Shown: positions 10,440 through 20,755, counted from the first letter of the stretch. The stretch is 64,000 bases of DNA from Nipponacmea schrenckii (GCA_030562195.1 JAUJPP010000012.1:11036001-11100000); one strand, 5' to 3'. Numbers and translations: made by a program. Notes: a model not told the origin generated them from the letters alone.

Positions 10440-12021
10440 TTTGTATTATTTGTAGATTTCTGCATCAGCGACTCTCGACATCTTAAAGGGCCTTCGGAGT
10501 GACGGAATCTGATCGGCCACTTTCACAGAAGCACTGAAAGGCATTAGTATTTATTTTCTTGTGACACACACACACGGCACCATCGCCAGTCCAATTCGCT
10601 ACCGATAGAGTTTTTTTTTCAAAGCCTTTAAAGGGAATGTGAAGCCAAAAATCAAAATGCAACACCGTCTCTGCTATTCCAGATAAAGCTAATGCGGATG
10701 AGCCATATCTCGCAAAGGGTCCTTTGTTCAATCAAACTCATTTGGCGGGTCCAGGGGAAAACAAGAGTTGGGTTCTGCACATTTGGATTCGTAAGAGGCT
10801 TAAACTATAATTTTAAAGAGATTTTTCCCGTATAACAGTATCCTTTAGACATTATAGACAGATCCGTTAAAGGGGAAGCCTCGACTTATAACATCTTTCG
10901 TCAGTCAGGGCAATGTTTCCTCCCCGGAACATTTTTCAGATTGAAAATCGGACTATTTGCTTGCTTGATATGCGACGTTCAACGTTAGAAATTATGACAA
11001 ATCAACGTTATCAATGGTTATGTCACTTCCACAGTATATTCAAAAGCGCGTAGAAGGCGAGCAAATAGATCGATTTTGAATCGAAAAACTTTTCTGAACA
11101 GAAAATTGCTCTCATTAAACTGACAAAAGATGCTGATAGACAAGGCTTTCCCTTTTTCTGTACTTTCATTTAAATTCAAATGTTTGTCACTTCCGGCAAA
11201 ACTTTGATAAGCACACGATCGTCGAAGGATGAATCTAAGCTTTCTTGAGTTTACGCGGGTGAGTGTAATCCGCACCGACTGTCGACTCCTTGTGGAGCTT
11301 GTCAAATGCAACTAAATTTTGAAATTTGTTGTCTATGTTTCCTTCTTTTTCTTTAAGAATTATCAGGAGAAATTTCATGAAACTAACATGAACGGTGGTA
11401 TTTTATTTTTGTAATTAAATTTAGTTTCGTTGTTTTTGATTTATATTTCTGTTTCTGATTGTTAACTTATGCCTTCTAAATGAGAAAATGTGTTTGCATA
11501 GATTTTAATGTCTCTTTCGACAGCTGAGTGAGTCGACAGCTGAGTGGGAAGGTCGGTGGATTACACTCACCGAAATAACGACTAGTATTTGAGAAAATTC
11601 CTTTAACTTTAGCTAAAATCATTCATTGAATACATGTATATCCAAAATATATAGAACAAGATTACAAAAACAATCAAACTGAGTTAAAAAAAAACTAATA
11701 AATAATAATGATTTTAGACAAATCGAACAAACAAACAAAATCTGTTTACCGAACCTGACGGCATATCACATTAGAACTGTAACCTACAGAAATAAGGCTA
11801 AGACGCCTGAAAGCCTATTTAATAAACTGACAGCTTAAACATACCAAATATCAACATGCATAAACAAACAAAGACTAAAAAACAGCGAAAACTATCAGAG
11901 ATTAGGATAGGCAAAAGAATGCCCATTTCTTTAAATCTGAAAAAAATGTAGCCTGACAAAGAATGAATGGTATCAGACATCTAAGGGTAGACGGGAACGC
12001 ATGTTGGCACAAAAGTATGAT
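10440..12021. other. Interior of two-gene transposon between convergent genes
   Basis: No gene recognised. A possible nested miniature element lies at 11257-11572, whose ends GGGTGAGTGTAATCC and GGATTACACTCACC are inverted with GTCGAC next to each. Frames at 10483-10731 and 11018-11311 (minus) have no recognisable domain and I do not call them genes. Confidence 0.4.
11257..11572. mobile_element. Possible miniature inverted-repeat element nested in the transposon
   Basis: About 20-30-bp imperfect inverted ends (GGTGAGTGTAATCC..ACCGAC on the left, GTCGGT..GGATTACACTCACC on the right), each next to a GTCGAC palindrome, enclose about 260 bp of non-coding DNA. No coding capacity and no clear target duplication. 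It may instead be a regulatory inverted repeat of the host element. Confidence 0.35.
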
Positions 12022-13392
12022 TTACATGAAATCAAATTCTAGGTCCATTTCGTCGTCTAACACAATCACTTGGTCTGCTTCTATTGCAGGTTTAAATGAA
12101 ACTTCACCATCATTGTAAACGGGTCTAAATGGGAAATCAACCAAAGGGTCTACCGAATCATTTGAAGAGTCGTCTTGTTTTACTTAATTTTTGTGAAAGC
12201 TTCTTTTTCACTTTGTTTTCTCTTTCTGGGAGTTTCTCTTTTTAGTTTAGTTTTCAAATAAAACCTTAAGGTTCTGCAGCCGCTTTCTTGATAGAAATCC
12301 CCTACGGAGTAATCATCCATGATCTCCTGCAACTGGAAATCGCACAGTCCAGTATCCATTCGTTCTAAAGATCCCTTTGAAGATTTGCCTCCAGGGGAAA
12401 AAATTTTTTATAGCATTTCTGTAAAATGTCCGGTTTTTTTCCAGACTTGTCTATGGTTATGTTTCTAGTACCGCCACCAGTTTTGGTTCTGACTTGTTTA
12501 TAAGATTCAGTGACCTCATCGAAGTGCATCCACCCAATTTCGATGACTCTTGTTGCTTTGGTGGAATTGGTGGGCAAAATTGATTTGGATTTACTACTAG
12601 GATTGTGATCAGATTCTTCTGGTGTTGGCTTATTTGCAAATTTTTCCCTTAAGCGTTCAATCAGACTAGGTTTTCTCTGACTTGCTGTGGGGCTTTGTTG
12701 ATGAAGAGTGGGTAATGTAGGATGCTCCTTGTTTAACTTATGAAAATTAATGGCAGAAATTCTGTCCCCTCTTCGTGGAAGATAGGTAGAAAGTTCATCG
12801 TCTTGCATGTAGTGAACATTTGCCTCGTCAATCTGCAAAAGAATGAATGAAAAACATGAAAAGAAATTGTTTGATTAGATAAATGCTACAGAACAACATG
12901 TATTTCCGCTTACGGTTTAGTACAGCGGTTATGACTAACCATCAAATTCCGAATAAAGACTGAGTTGGCCAATTGGCGGTTGGTTCGCTTTGCCTTCTGA
13001 TCTTTCCTGAACAATATCAATTTGAGGTACGGTTACAATCTCACTTTACAGAGTTATCTTCCCTTGTACCATAGTCCAGAATAATCTCTGACCACGGCTC
13101 GTCGAACTGGGGGGATAACTCTGTGTTGGAGATTGGTACGGTAACTACAAACGTCTCAATTTCTCATTAATGGCAGTGGGCAAATTGAACCAACCACATA
13201 AGATCTTCAGGACCTCGTTTTCATGGTTCAACGTAGCCGGGCGATTATTTAGGAACTATTTAACTCTGTAGCGCTAACATCAGACTCATAATCCTTAAAT
13301 CATTAAAAACTCACTCCGTCATCTTGAAGTCTTTTTATTTGGTCTTCTGTAACATTTCTGTTTTCTTTCAGGAATTTATAAAATGCCGCCAT
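12022..13392 (-). pseudogene. Transposon accessory protein, SAM-like N-terminus, two frame breaks
   Basis: Exon 1 (13392-13315) starts MAAFYKFLKENRNVTEDQIK and splices in phase 0 (GTGAGT donor; TTTTGCAG acceptor) to exon 2 from 12832. The early part (MQDDELSTYLPRRGDRISAI) looks like a SAM-type helical domain. A conserved-looking core follows (IGWMHFDE...SYKQVRTKTGGGTR), then FF and GGKSSKG, a basic segment (KLKRETPRKRKQ) and an acidic tail ending LEFDFM. Two single-base breaks lie at homopolymers: at 12402-12415 (A and T runs) and near 12180 just after KIK. Either the gene is decaying or these are sequencing errors. I infer it is a DNA- or integrase-binding partner; the exact family is not recognised. 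Confidence 0.55.
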
Positions 13393-13436
13393 CTTCTTGG
13401 CCTTTCATCGGCCATGTGCGCAAAAAGGCTGATTTA

Positions 13437-13700
13437 GGACACACACGCAATTTTTTTTTAAGTCCGAATTCTGAGATAATATGTCGATCGCCCGAGATAA
13501 TTAAGTCCGGATTCTGAGATAAATCTCGATCGAGATTTATCTCAGACTCCCGACTTAATTATCTCAGGAGCCCGACATAGTCAGTCGATCGAGATTTATC
13601 TCAGGATCCGGACTTAATTATCTCGGGCGATCGACATATTATCTCAGAATTCTGACTTAAAAAAAAATTGCGTGTGTGTCCTAAATCAGCCACCGTATAT
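13437..13700. repeat. Palindromic right end of the two-gene transposon
   Basis: A direct copy of the left terminus (GGCTGATTTAGGACACAC from 13437) runs towards the centre AAATCTCGATCGAGATTT (13521-13538), followed by the expected inverted terminus to 13700. The result is a near-palindrome of about 260 bp able to form a large hairpin. The left end lacks this nested copy. Confidence 0.8.
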
Positions 13701-14030
13701 TTATACAATTTCTCTCTGAACATTTCTTACTACAGTTTACACCATAGAACCCATCATCACAATCTAGAAATATCAATTTTATTTGTTTATATAATCAATA
13801 TATCACAAGTTTAACTACAGTCTGTACTGTTATTTATACAATTTCTCTCTGAACATTTCTTACTACAGTTTACACCATAGAATCCATCATCACAATCTAG
13901 AAATATCAATTTTATTTGTTTATATAATCAATATATCACAAGTTTATCTACAGTTTGTACTGTTCTTTATACAATTTTTTTTTCTGAACATTTCTTATTA
14001 CAATCCATCATTACACTCTATTATTATGAA
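13696..14030 (-). repeat. Partial EGF exon array, right part, with N-half of split exon B
   Basis: The block 13701-13763 encodes CDDGFYGVNCSKKCSERNC and is the N-terminal half of the exon whose other half is at 7104-7175. Two further units of about 130 bp follow, and the last (about 13945-14020) is degraded by a T-run and a deletion. Same unit as the array at 5320-5690. Confidence 0.65.
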
Positions 14031-14295
14031 ATATATAAGTTCGTATTGGGAAATACAAAGCACAGGTAAATTTGCAATTGCACTGACCTTTTGGCTAATT
14101 TTTATACATATACAGTAATGTGTATGTATTTTGATTTTGATCATTTCATGCACACGTGCTTGTGTATATGTGTATTCATTTCTTGATCGAAGGCACATAG
14201 ATCTTTCCATCGAATACTAATAATTATATTTGTGTATTGTTAAAAAAAATTGTACATCGTCAGTTTTTTAAGGTTTTTCTTACATTCATTGTTTT
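14031..14295. other. AT-rich spacer, no gene seen
   Basis: Nothing recognisable apart from short TGTGTATG-type low-complexity stretches at 14110-14180. Confidence 0.4.
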
Positions 14296-14784
14296 GTCCC
14301 TGTGTACAGTAAATCAAAATAAAACCTGGTTTACAACCATCCAATATAATATCTAACATTAATATTATTATATACTGTACTAACTATATTATATTTACCT
14401 TGTGTACAGTTGAAATAAAACCTTATTTACAACCATCAGTATAATACCTAACATTAATAGTATTATATACTGTACTAACTATATTATATTTACCTTGTGT
14501 ACAGTCAATTGAAATAAAGCGTTATTTACAACCATCAGTATAATACCTAACATTAATATTATTATATACTGTACTAACTATATTATATTTACCTTGTGTA
14601 CAGTCAATTGAAATAAAACGTTATTTACAACCATCAATATAATATCTAACATTAATATTATTATATACTGTACTAACTATATTATATTTACCTTGTGTAC
14701 AGTCAATTGAAATAAAACGTAATTTACAACCATTATACCTAACATTAATATTATTATATACTGTACTAACTATATTATTTTTAC
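14296..14784 (-). repeat. Minisatellite (about 97-bp unit, five copies) made from an EGF exon end
   Basis: Five head-to-tail copies of about 93-100 bp. Read on the minus strand, each contains a codon-like stretch for the end of an EGF exon (DGCK then FISIDCTQ), its donor GTAAATAT and about 55 bp of intron. The adjacent exon at 14785-14897 has the same 3' end, so the array grew by duplication across the exon's donor side. Units carry in-frame stops (TAA after DGCK), so they cannot be whole exons. Confidence 0.75.
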
Positions 14785-14897
14785 CTTATAGTCAGTTGAT
14801 ATAAAACCTGGTTTACAACCATCAGAACAAGCTCCAGTCAAACTATCACAATTTTGATTCTTTAAACAATTTCTATCCGCACATTTTTTCGAACAGT
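14785..14897 (-). pseudogene. Partial EGF exon next to the LINE
   Basis: Encodes DCSKKCADRNCLKNQNCDSL then GACSDGC and KPGFISTDYK before donor GTAAAA. The module lacks its first part (usually C..G.YG..) and the last Cys codon is TAT (Tyr). An AG sits just before the exon, so it could be spliced as is. The 3' end of the Tx1-like LINE lies just upstream, so insertion probably removed the rest. Confidence 0.5.
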
Positions 14898-15103
14898 CTT
14901 ATATGAGTGAAATGATATATGAATATCACAGATGAGGCTGAGATCGAGAATGGTTATAGTAGCAAAGGTGATATCTCCAACAATCGATACAATAGATTAT
15001 CGATTATATCACCGACAGGTTTTGGGGCAGAACGATTTGTCCAGATGATGTTAAAATAATGGAACATATGGGGGAACAGTTTGTGGTGTATCCCTGGCAT
15101 GAA

Positions 15104-15592
15104 TCATACGAATTCATGCAACTGGATGGGCTGTTTTAGGGTGTTCGACATAAAGCGGCAGAAGCTATTCCGTAATGGTGACAAATAGTCACACGTTACA
15201 AAAAGATGTAACAACGTTTCAGGATGTTTATGGCAATACCCACACTTGACATTAAACTCTTGCGTGCTCCGTTTGGAGAGGAGGTGTCGAGTCGGGAGGG
15301 CAGAATGAATCAAGAGGAAAAGGAATTCCTTCTCCCCCTGATTCAGACTCGACTTCCAAAGATTTTGGAACACACAAGAGAATGTGATGTGTGGGTAATG
15401 CTGCTGCACTGTAATGGTATGGTGTTGTTGATTTAAAAGATTATTGTATAAATTTTTTGAAGTTATAAGCAGCTGCCAATTAATTTTTAGTTTCCTGAAA
15501 TTAGAGGCTATTGTATTAATTTTATGTGGTGCCTGAAACGTTGTCACAGAATAGCTTCTGTCGGTGTCAAACTCCCCAAGAGTAAGACCCAT
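15104..15592 (-). pseudogene. LINE ORF2, C-terminal domain segment
   Basis: Continues the RT frame after a single-base shift. Contains GEKEFLFLLIHSALPTRHLL and then KCGYCHKHPETLLHLFVTC, a C-x2-C...H-x4-C cluster usual for the end of LINE ORF2, where it helps bind RNA or target DNA. Stop at 15104. The start methionine (MGLTLGEF) is internal, since coding-quality sequence (VCDIDLKLQAFDLQQIKW) precedes it to the C-run at 15701-15708. Confidence 0.75.
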
Positions 15593-15686
15593 CCAGTAGT
15601 ATAACAGGGATGTCCATGGATATCTGTTCCCCCCTATGGTCCATTTTATTTGTTGGAGGTCGAAGGCCTGAAGTTTGAGATCAATA

Positions 15687-17138
15687 TCACAAACCCCAAG
15701 CCCCCCCCTCGTCCAGCGGTAGTTGAAGAGTGTTTCGGGCTATCCACTCGCTCTTTCCATCCCAGATGAAGGAGTAGATAGCCCGATTCAGCTCTTTCAG
15801 AATATGTTTGTTAGGTTTGATTATTCTGCCGACGTACCAGACTTGAGATAAAATGTAAGTGTTTAAGATGTGTAATTTTTCTTTGAATTTTAAAGATCGG
15901 TCTTTCCATTTGGTGATGGTCTGCCTAATTTTGTTAAGAATTGGATTCCAATTCTTATCATGATTGTTTTTGCCAAAATATATTCCTAAAATTTTAATCT
16001 GTTCCTTGATGTACATTTTATCTTCGTCTGGTACGTGGGCAGACATCGCCCCTGTGGTATAAATTTCTGTTTTATTTTTGTTCATCTTTGATCCCGAGGC
16101 CTTCTCAAAGTTGCTTAATTCTTGATCAAGACTGGAGAAGGACTTGGGATCAGTTAAGATAACGGACAAATCGTCTGCGTGTTGAAATGTTTTTACCTGT
16201 CGGTGATAATTAGGTATATCTATACCTTTAATGTATCGATTGTTGGAGATATTAAGGGCCAAAGGGTGTATCGCGAGGGCATACAGAGCCATCGATAGGG
16301 GGCAGCCTTGTTTTACTCCCCTTTCGAGGGTAAAACAATTTGTGAAGGCTCCACGTACGTCGCAATACACCCTAAGGTCCTTGTAGAGAATGGAGATCCA
16401 TTTAGTGATATTAAATGGAAGCCCCAATCTTTCCAGAAGGGTACTGAGGTAGGTCCTGTTGAGCCTATCGAAGGCTTTTTCCTGGTCGTAGGCCAACAAG
16501 GCCACCCTCAGGTCCTTCTGGGTAACATACTCGTATATGTAGTCAATGGAGAGCAGGTTATTGATGATTGATTTGTCTTGGCCCGCTCCCGATTGAGTAT
16601 CATATACGAGTAAGTTCAAAATAGGTTTTAGCCTATTGGCTATCACCTTTGCTACTATTTTGTTATCTACCGTGAGCAGAGAAATCGGCCGATAGTTTTT
16701 CAGATCATTTCTTGAGCCCTTGTTCTTATAATGAATAGATATCACGGAGGTGCTCATGGTTTCAGAAAGATGTTCCTCAAGAAATACATTATTGATGACT
16801 TCCGACAAGTCGTCCTGGATGACATCCCAGAACTTCAAATAGAATTCCTTTGGGATGCCGTCTATTCCAGGAGACTTGTCGTTCTGAAACCCTTGTAAAG
16901 CTTGTAGTATTTCTTGTTTAGAAATGATCTGATTATCTATGGCCGATGCCTCCGCCGGCGGTAGAGGTGTAATATTAGACTTATCGAGGTACTCGTCGAT
17001 GACAGATTGGGGTATAGGGTCGGCAGAGTAGAGTTTTGAGTAGAATTTCTCTACAATGTCTATAATCTCTTCTCTGCCTTCCCTCACTGTTCCGCTGTCA
17101 TCGACAACTCTCAAGTTGTTTGCTAATCCCATTCTCAA
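15687..17138 (-). pseudogene. LINE ORF2, reverse transcriptase segment
   Basis: The RT core is clear: NDKSPGIDGIPKEFY, KNYRPISLL, the motif A region LLAYDQEKAFDRLN, motif B LERGVKQGCPLSMALY and motif C QHADDLSVIL (HADD in place of the common YADD). A thumb-like region with YILSQVWYVGRI follows. Length about 480 residues. The frame ends prematurely at LDEGGAWGL because of one extra base in the G8 run; the next frame continues the protein. It enzymatically copies LINE RNA at a nicked target site in the family. Confidence 0.85.
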
Positions 17139-18255
17139 TCTCAGCCTTTTTAAATATATGGATATTATCCATGTCGCTTTCCTCGAATGGAAGACGGGAG
17201 CGTATAAGGATACCTTTATTAAGTTTGTTTTCTAATGTTTTAGTCTGTTTTGATATAGTATTTATTTTATCTTTGTAATACTGCATATTCATATCATGAT
17301 TATTTTCTATGTATAATTTGTCTGCCGCCAATTTAGATATTTCGTTTTTAATTTTAGTATGTCTATGATATGAATATGCAGTTGTAATATTTTTAATTTT
17401 TCTTTTCCCCTCTTCCCACCAGAGTATCGGGCTATCGAAATCAAGTCTACAGCCCCGCCAGCACTCCCAAAATGTCTTTATTTGTAAGATGTAGCTCTCT
17501 TCTTCAAGTACCGACGTATTCATCTTCCACTTTCCCCTACCCCACCTACCTGAGCCCAGCTGGAGTTGAATCTGGACAGACTTATGGTCGGAGTAGGAGA
17601 CGGTGGAGTGTGAGATACGTCGGACTTGGTTTACGACAGACTGAGACACATAAATCCGGTCTATCCGTGTGCCCGTTTCACCACGAAGGAAGGTATAAAC
17701 CTTTCGCTTCGGGTTCTTATGCCTGTAGGCATCAACTAGAAGAAACTCTGTTTTGATTCTATCAAACATGTTTATAATGCCTACAGGTTGGCTGTCGAGT
17801 AGACCGTTTTTATTGTCCAGTCTGTCGTAATATAAGTTAAAGTCTCCGTTGAACAAATAGATGTCATTGATGTTATATATTTCTTTTATATGATGGTATA
17901 ATTGTGTATAGAACTCGAGACCTGTACCGTATTCTCGAGTTCCATACACATTTATAACGTAGAGGTTTTTATTTTCGATCCTGAACTTCGCACTTATGAC
18001 CCGTTCTTGTATTCTATAGGTGTTAACTAGTTCCAGGTCCTTCCTATATAATATAGCAACCCCTCTAGTGCGAAGGTCAGGACCGTTAGAGGTGATCAGT
18101 CTGTAAGGACTGGTGGCTTCGACATCAGCTATTGTCTCGTCTGATATGATCCCTGTTTCCTGCAGACTGATCACCTCCGACGTTTTATAATCCCTCAAGA
18201 TCTTGTGGATTTTGGTCTTAAAACCTCTTGATATGTTTAATGTTGTGAAAAACAT
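17098..18255 (-). pseudogene. LINE ORF2, APE-like endonuclease segment
   Basis: Starts MFFTTLNISRGFKTKI and shows EEP-fold motifs: SLQETGI, RGVAILYRKDL, NVYGTREYG, LFNGDFNLYYDRLDN, RIDRIYVSQ and SYSDHKSVQIQL. Together these supply the Glu, Asp/Asn and Asp-His catalytic positions for nicking target DNA. The frame runs about 385 residues and is lost at the overlap with the RT frame (17098-17138), where one base is gained or lost. Confidence 0.8.
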
Positions 18256-18335
18256 AATGAAATATATGAAAAAAGACGATGATATACGTTTGGTGATATG
18301 GGGTTATAATTTTGTACGTATGTCATCAATGACAT

Positions 18336-19460
18336 CTATTTGTTCTTTTTATGTGTAGACTTCCCCCTAGTTGCATTGGGGTGTTCTACACTGGAGCTTA
18401 GTTGGTGTAGCGGCAGTTTTTCTTGGTTTGCTACTTTTGGTTTCTTGTGATCCTCCAGAAGACTGCTCCTGTCCCGATCTCTCTTGCGATCTTTTGAGTT
18501 GGATCGCGAGGACAGGGGCGTGTCCTGGAGGGTCGTTCGTTTGTCTAAGGGAGCTTTTAGTTTCGTTTGGGAGGTGCTGGCAACGCTTTCAATAAGAAAG
18601 GTTCGCTGAGCGATCTCCTCCCTACTTCTATCGTACTCAGTTTCATCAAGATTCTCCCAATCGCCCTCGTCCGGTACCCAGCCCGGAGTGGCTTGCGTGT
18701 CCGGATTGTTTACATTGGACACATTGGGAGTTGATGTTTTCCTGACAGTATGGAGGAGATCACTCACCGTTTTGGCGATTTGTGTGGCGGACTTTTTATG
18801 AGGGTTGTAGACTTGGAAGTTGCCCGATTTCTCTTTTTCAGGGATAGGTGAGATTGGGGGCGGGGGGCGAGTTGGACAGTCCCTAGCAGTATGGCCTTCT
18901 GTTTGACAGATATAGCATTTCCTGTCTGGTAGGGGCTGGCCCTCGTACTTCACCCCCAATCTACATCCCTGGATAGTTATATTGGAGGGTATGGGGTTTT
19001 TCACTTTATCAGTGTATACAAAACAGACTCCGTTGTACATAAAGGGAAAATCCCTATATGTGCAACGGATAATTTTGGTGGCAACGCAGTATGAATTTAT
19101 TTTAGAGAGGACATATTTTGTGTCCATCTCATAAGGGACACCGAAGATGGTGATGCGTGTCCCTTGTTGTTTGTTGTAGAGGGGTATATTCATGGCCCTC
19201 TCTATAACGTACCGTACCCCTTTATATGGTTCAGCCCCGCTTCCTAGACTGAACCAGTTCTCAAAGTTCTTGATGTCGCCCTCCGTAGAGAACGACACCA
19301 AGAACTTAGATTGTCCCACATTTTGGAAGCATTTAATAGTGTGCAATGGGGCCTCCCTTTGTTGGAAGAACCCCAGCATCTCTTCCGATTTGATGTCAAT
19401 TGGGGACTGGGGTTTGATCTCTACAGTAAATTTACGTTGTAACATGATACTGGTTGCCAT
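18336..19460 (-). CDS. LINE ORF1 protein with CCHC zinc knuckle
   Basis: 374 residues. An RRM-like stretch at about 95-175 (TRITIFGVPYEM, GVCFVYTDKV) leads to a CCHC knuckle CYICQTEGHTARDC, then a Pro-rich and a basic, Ser-rich tail (KDRKRDRDRSSLLEDHKKPK). This is the usual Tx1 ORF1 layout for an RNA-binding chaperone that coats LINE RNA. The frame is intact. The gap to ORF2 is about 80 bases. Confidence 0.8.
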   Translation of the reverse strand: MATSIMLQRKFTVEIKPQSPIDIKSEEMLGFFQQREAPLHTIKCFQNVGQSKFLVSFSTEGDIKNFENWFSLGSGAEPYKGVRYVIERAMNIPLYNKQQGTRITIFGVPYEMDTKYVLSKINSYCVATKIIRCTYRDFPFMYNGVCFVYTDKVKNPIPSNITIQGCRLGVKYEGQPLPDRKCYICQTEGHTARDCPTRPPPPISPIPEKEKSGNFQVYNPHKKSATQIAKTVSDLLHTVRKTSTPNVSNVNNPDTQATPGWVPDEGDWENLDETEYDRSREEIAQRTFLIESVASTSQTKLKAPLDKRTTLQDTPLSSRSNSKDRKRDRDRSSLLEDHKKPKVANQEKLPLHQLSSSVEHPNATRGKSTHKKNK

Positions 19461-19544
19461 ATTGAAAGGTATCTTTTAAAGTTATATGAAGGAAAGCGAA
19501 GTTGGATAAATGTAGTATATGTATACAAAAATTTATTTATTTAT

Positions 19545-19690
19545 TTATTTTTTTTTTAAAGAAAATTATATCAAAAGTATGATATAGGTAATACTACGAT
19601 TTTTTTTTTTTTTTTCATAAAGAAAATTATATCAAAAATATGATATAGGTAATACTACGATTTTTTTTTTTTTTTTTTTTTTTTTGTGTG
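19545..19690 (-). repeat. Two-copy A-rich tandem repeat upstream of LINE ORF1
   Basis: Two units of about 58 bp share TATGATATAGGTAATACTAC, each separated by long T-runs (A-runs on the LINE strand). Repeated units at a LINE 5' end often act as promoter monomers; here that is an inference. Confidence 0.5.
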
Positions 19691-19699
19691 AATGAGGTA

Positions 19700-20361
19700 A
19701 TAAGAAAGTGAGAGAATATAAAAATATTATTTTAAATGTCTATGTGATTATTCATTTTTTTTTTTAATATATTATGTAATTGTTTAATGAAAACATATTA
19801 CTAAATAATACAGTCTATAATGTCGATGGATATAGTTGCAATACAAATACACTGTCACAGAATTCTATTTCCGGGCAGCCATTTGCATTGCGAGTTGAGG
19901 TATATAAATTTCTCAAAGTATATCCACTCGCATCCGAGATTAGGTATACGATCTCTGTACAAAAGTTTAGCGACTAAGTAACTGAGTGTGTCTGGATTCT
20001 ATTTACCCTAGGTGGGCTTAATAGGGCCGTCGGAGTACAGAATGTACCCGACCCAAAACCACCGGAACAATGAAGGAAAAACTCAGTCACTTAGTCTGTA
20101 TAGAGCTGTATTAGTTCGACTTTACACGAGTAATGCAAAATGAATAATATATATGTATTGACCGTAAAAACCCTCACGGCATTCTGAAACTTAATTCTCA
20201 AATGATTTATTTCGAAGGTTTTAAAGGTGTCATCGTAATAAACACAGGAACTACGATTCAATTAAACGTGTGTATGCCAGTGTCAAAAACAACTCTTAAT
20301 AACACAAAAATGACACCTAGTGTTGTTAATTTTATGTAACTTCATTGTAATTAGAACTTAC
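19700..20361. other. Intergenic or intronic stretch, no gene seen
   Basis: Contains repeated words around 19970-20090 (CTAAGTAACTGAGTGTGTCT and, inverted, AAACTCAGTCACTTAGTCT), which suggests a small inverted-repeat element of about 120 bp. No coding signal. Confidence 0.35.
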
Positions 20362-20505
20362 GTCCTGTACAATCAACACCACTAAATCCTGCTAAACAAC
20401 CTTCTGTACATTTCCCTGTAATATGATTACATTGAGTGGAGCCATAACAATTTCTATCATCACATGATCCACTACAGTTAATACCATACATTGTCTGATC
20501 ACACA
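20362..20505 (-). CDS. EGF-like exon of minus-strand receptor
   Basis: Acceptor TATTGTAG, donor GTAAGT, phase 1 in and out. Encodes a complete module: CDQTMYGINCSGSC, DDRNCYGSTQCNHITGKC, then TEGCLAGFSGVDCTG, with eight cysteines in the Draper/MEGF10/SREC pattern. Lying between the two EGF exons at 31833-32439 and the membrane exons at 4.8-6.8 kb on the same strand and phase, it is probably part of the same receptor, though separate tandem genes are possible. Confidence 0.7.
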
Positions 20506-20724
20506 CTACAATATATACATTCATAATAAATGTAAAGACAATTTCTACATCGAGGTCCATAAAGCTTCGAGTACTGCGCTGAGTTTTGTTAAAGCATATT
20601 ATTTTGTATTTACGATTCTGTGATGGTGTCATGGTACAAACGTATCATTAAAGACTCGTATCTACAGTCGCTAATAATTGCTTTGCTGTTTTAATTTGGC
20701 AAAAGTTTAATGAACATTAAAAGG

Positions 20725-20755
<31 letters not shown>
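20725..20755. repeat. ATA trinucleotide microsatellite
   Basis: About ten ATA/TAA units, directly adjoining the CTAG terminus of a Helitron-like repeat at 20756. Confidence 0.85.

Larger units (their letters stand above)
7176..13700 (+). mobile_element. 6.5-kb two-gene transposon, IS3-like integrase (IS3EU-type candidate)
   Basis: Perfect 130-bp terminal inverted repeats (7176-7305 and 13571-13700) begin ATATACGGTGGCTGATTT. Both ends carry arrays of a GTCGG..YGAGATAATTAA-type motif, likely transposase sites. The right end also holds an inverted copy of the terminus, making 13437-13700 a long imperfect palindrome centred near 13530. Two convergent genes lie inside: a plus-strand integrase (7417-10439) and a minus-strand accessory protein (13392-12022). 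Compared with the paralogous empty EGF exon near 5215, no clear target duplication is visible because the target is TA-rich. I place it near IS3EU by integrase features; the superfamily is not certain. Confidence 0.75.
14900..19500 (-). mobile_element. Tx1-like LINE (non-LTR retrotransposon), near full length, frame-broken
   Basis: Minus-strand order: ORF1 with RRM-like region and CCHC knuckle (19460-18336), APE-type endonuclease (18255-17098), reverse transcriptase (17138-15687) and a C-terminal CCHC-like domain (15592-15104). ORF2 is broken at about 17110-17140 and at a run of eight C at 15701-15708. Its 5' side is followed by a tandem A-rich repeat (19545-19690). The style of RT and endonuclease (LERGVKQGCPLS, RIDRIYVSQ) suggests the Tx1 group of the L1 superfamily. 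No clear poly(A) tail or target duplication is seen at the 3' side. Confidence 0.8.

Noticed and set aside
10483..10731. 82-codon minus-strand frame inside the two-gene transposon
   Set aside because: No recognisable domain and no supporting splice or neighbour evidence; left as unannotated interior.
14296..14784. Regular about 97-bp repeats considered as a CRISPR array
   Set aside because: Units are contiguous without unique spacers, are eukaryotic exon/intron fragments, and no cas-like genes exist.
17472..17756. Plus-strand open frames over the LINE (also 16308, 18371, 19192)
   Set aside because: Antisense shadows of the endonuclease, RT and ORF1 coding regions.
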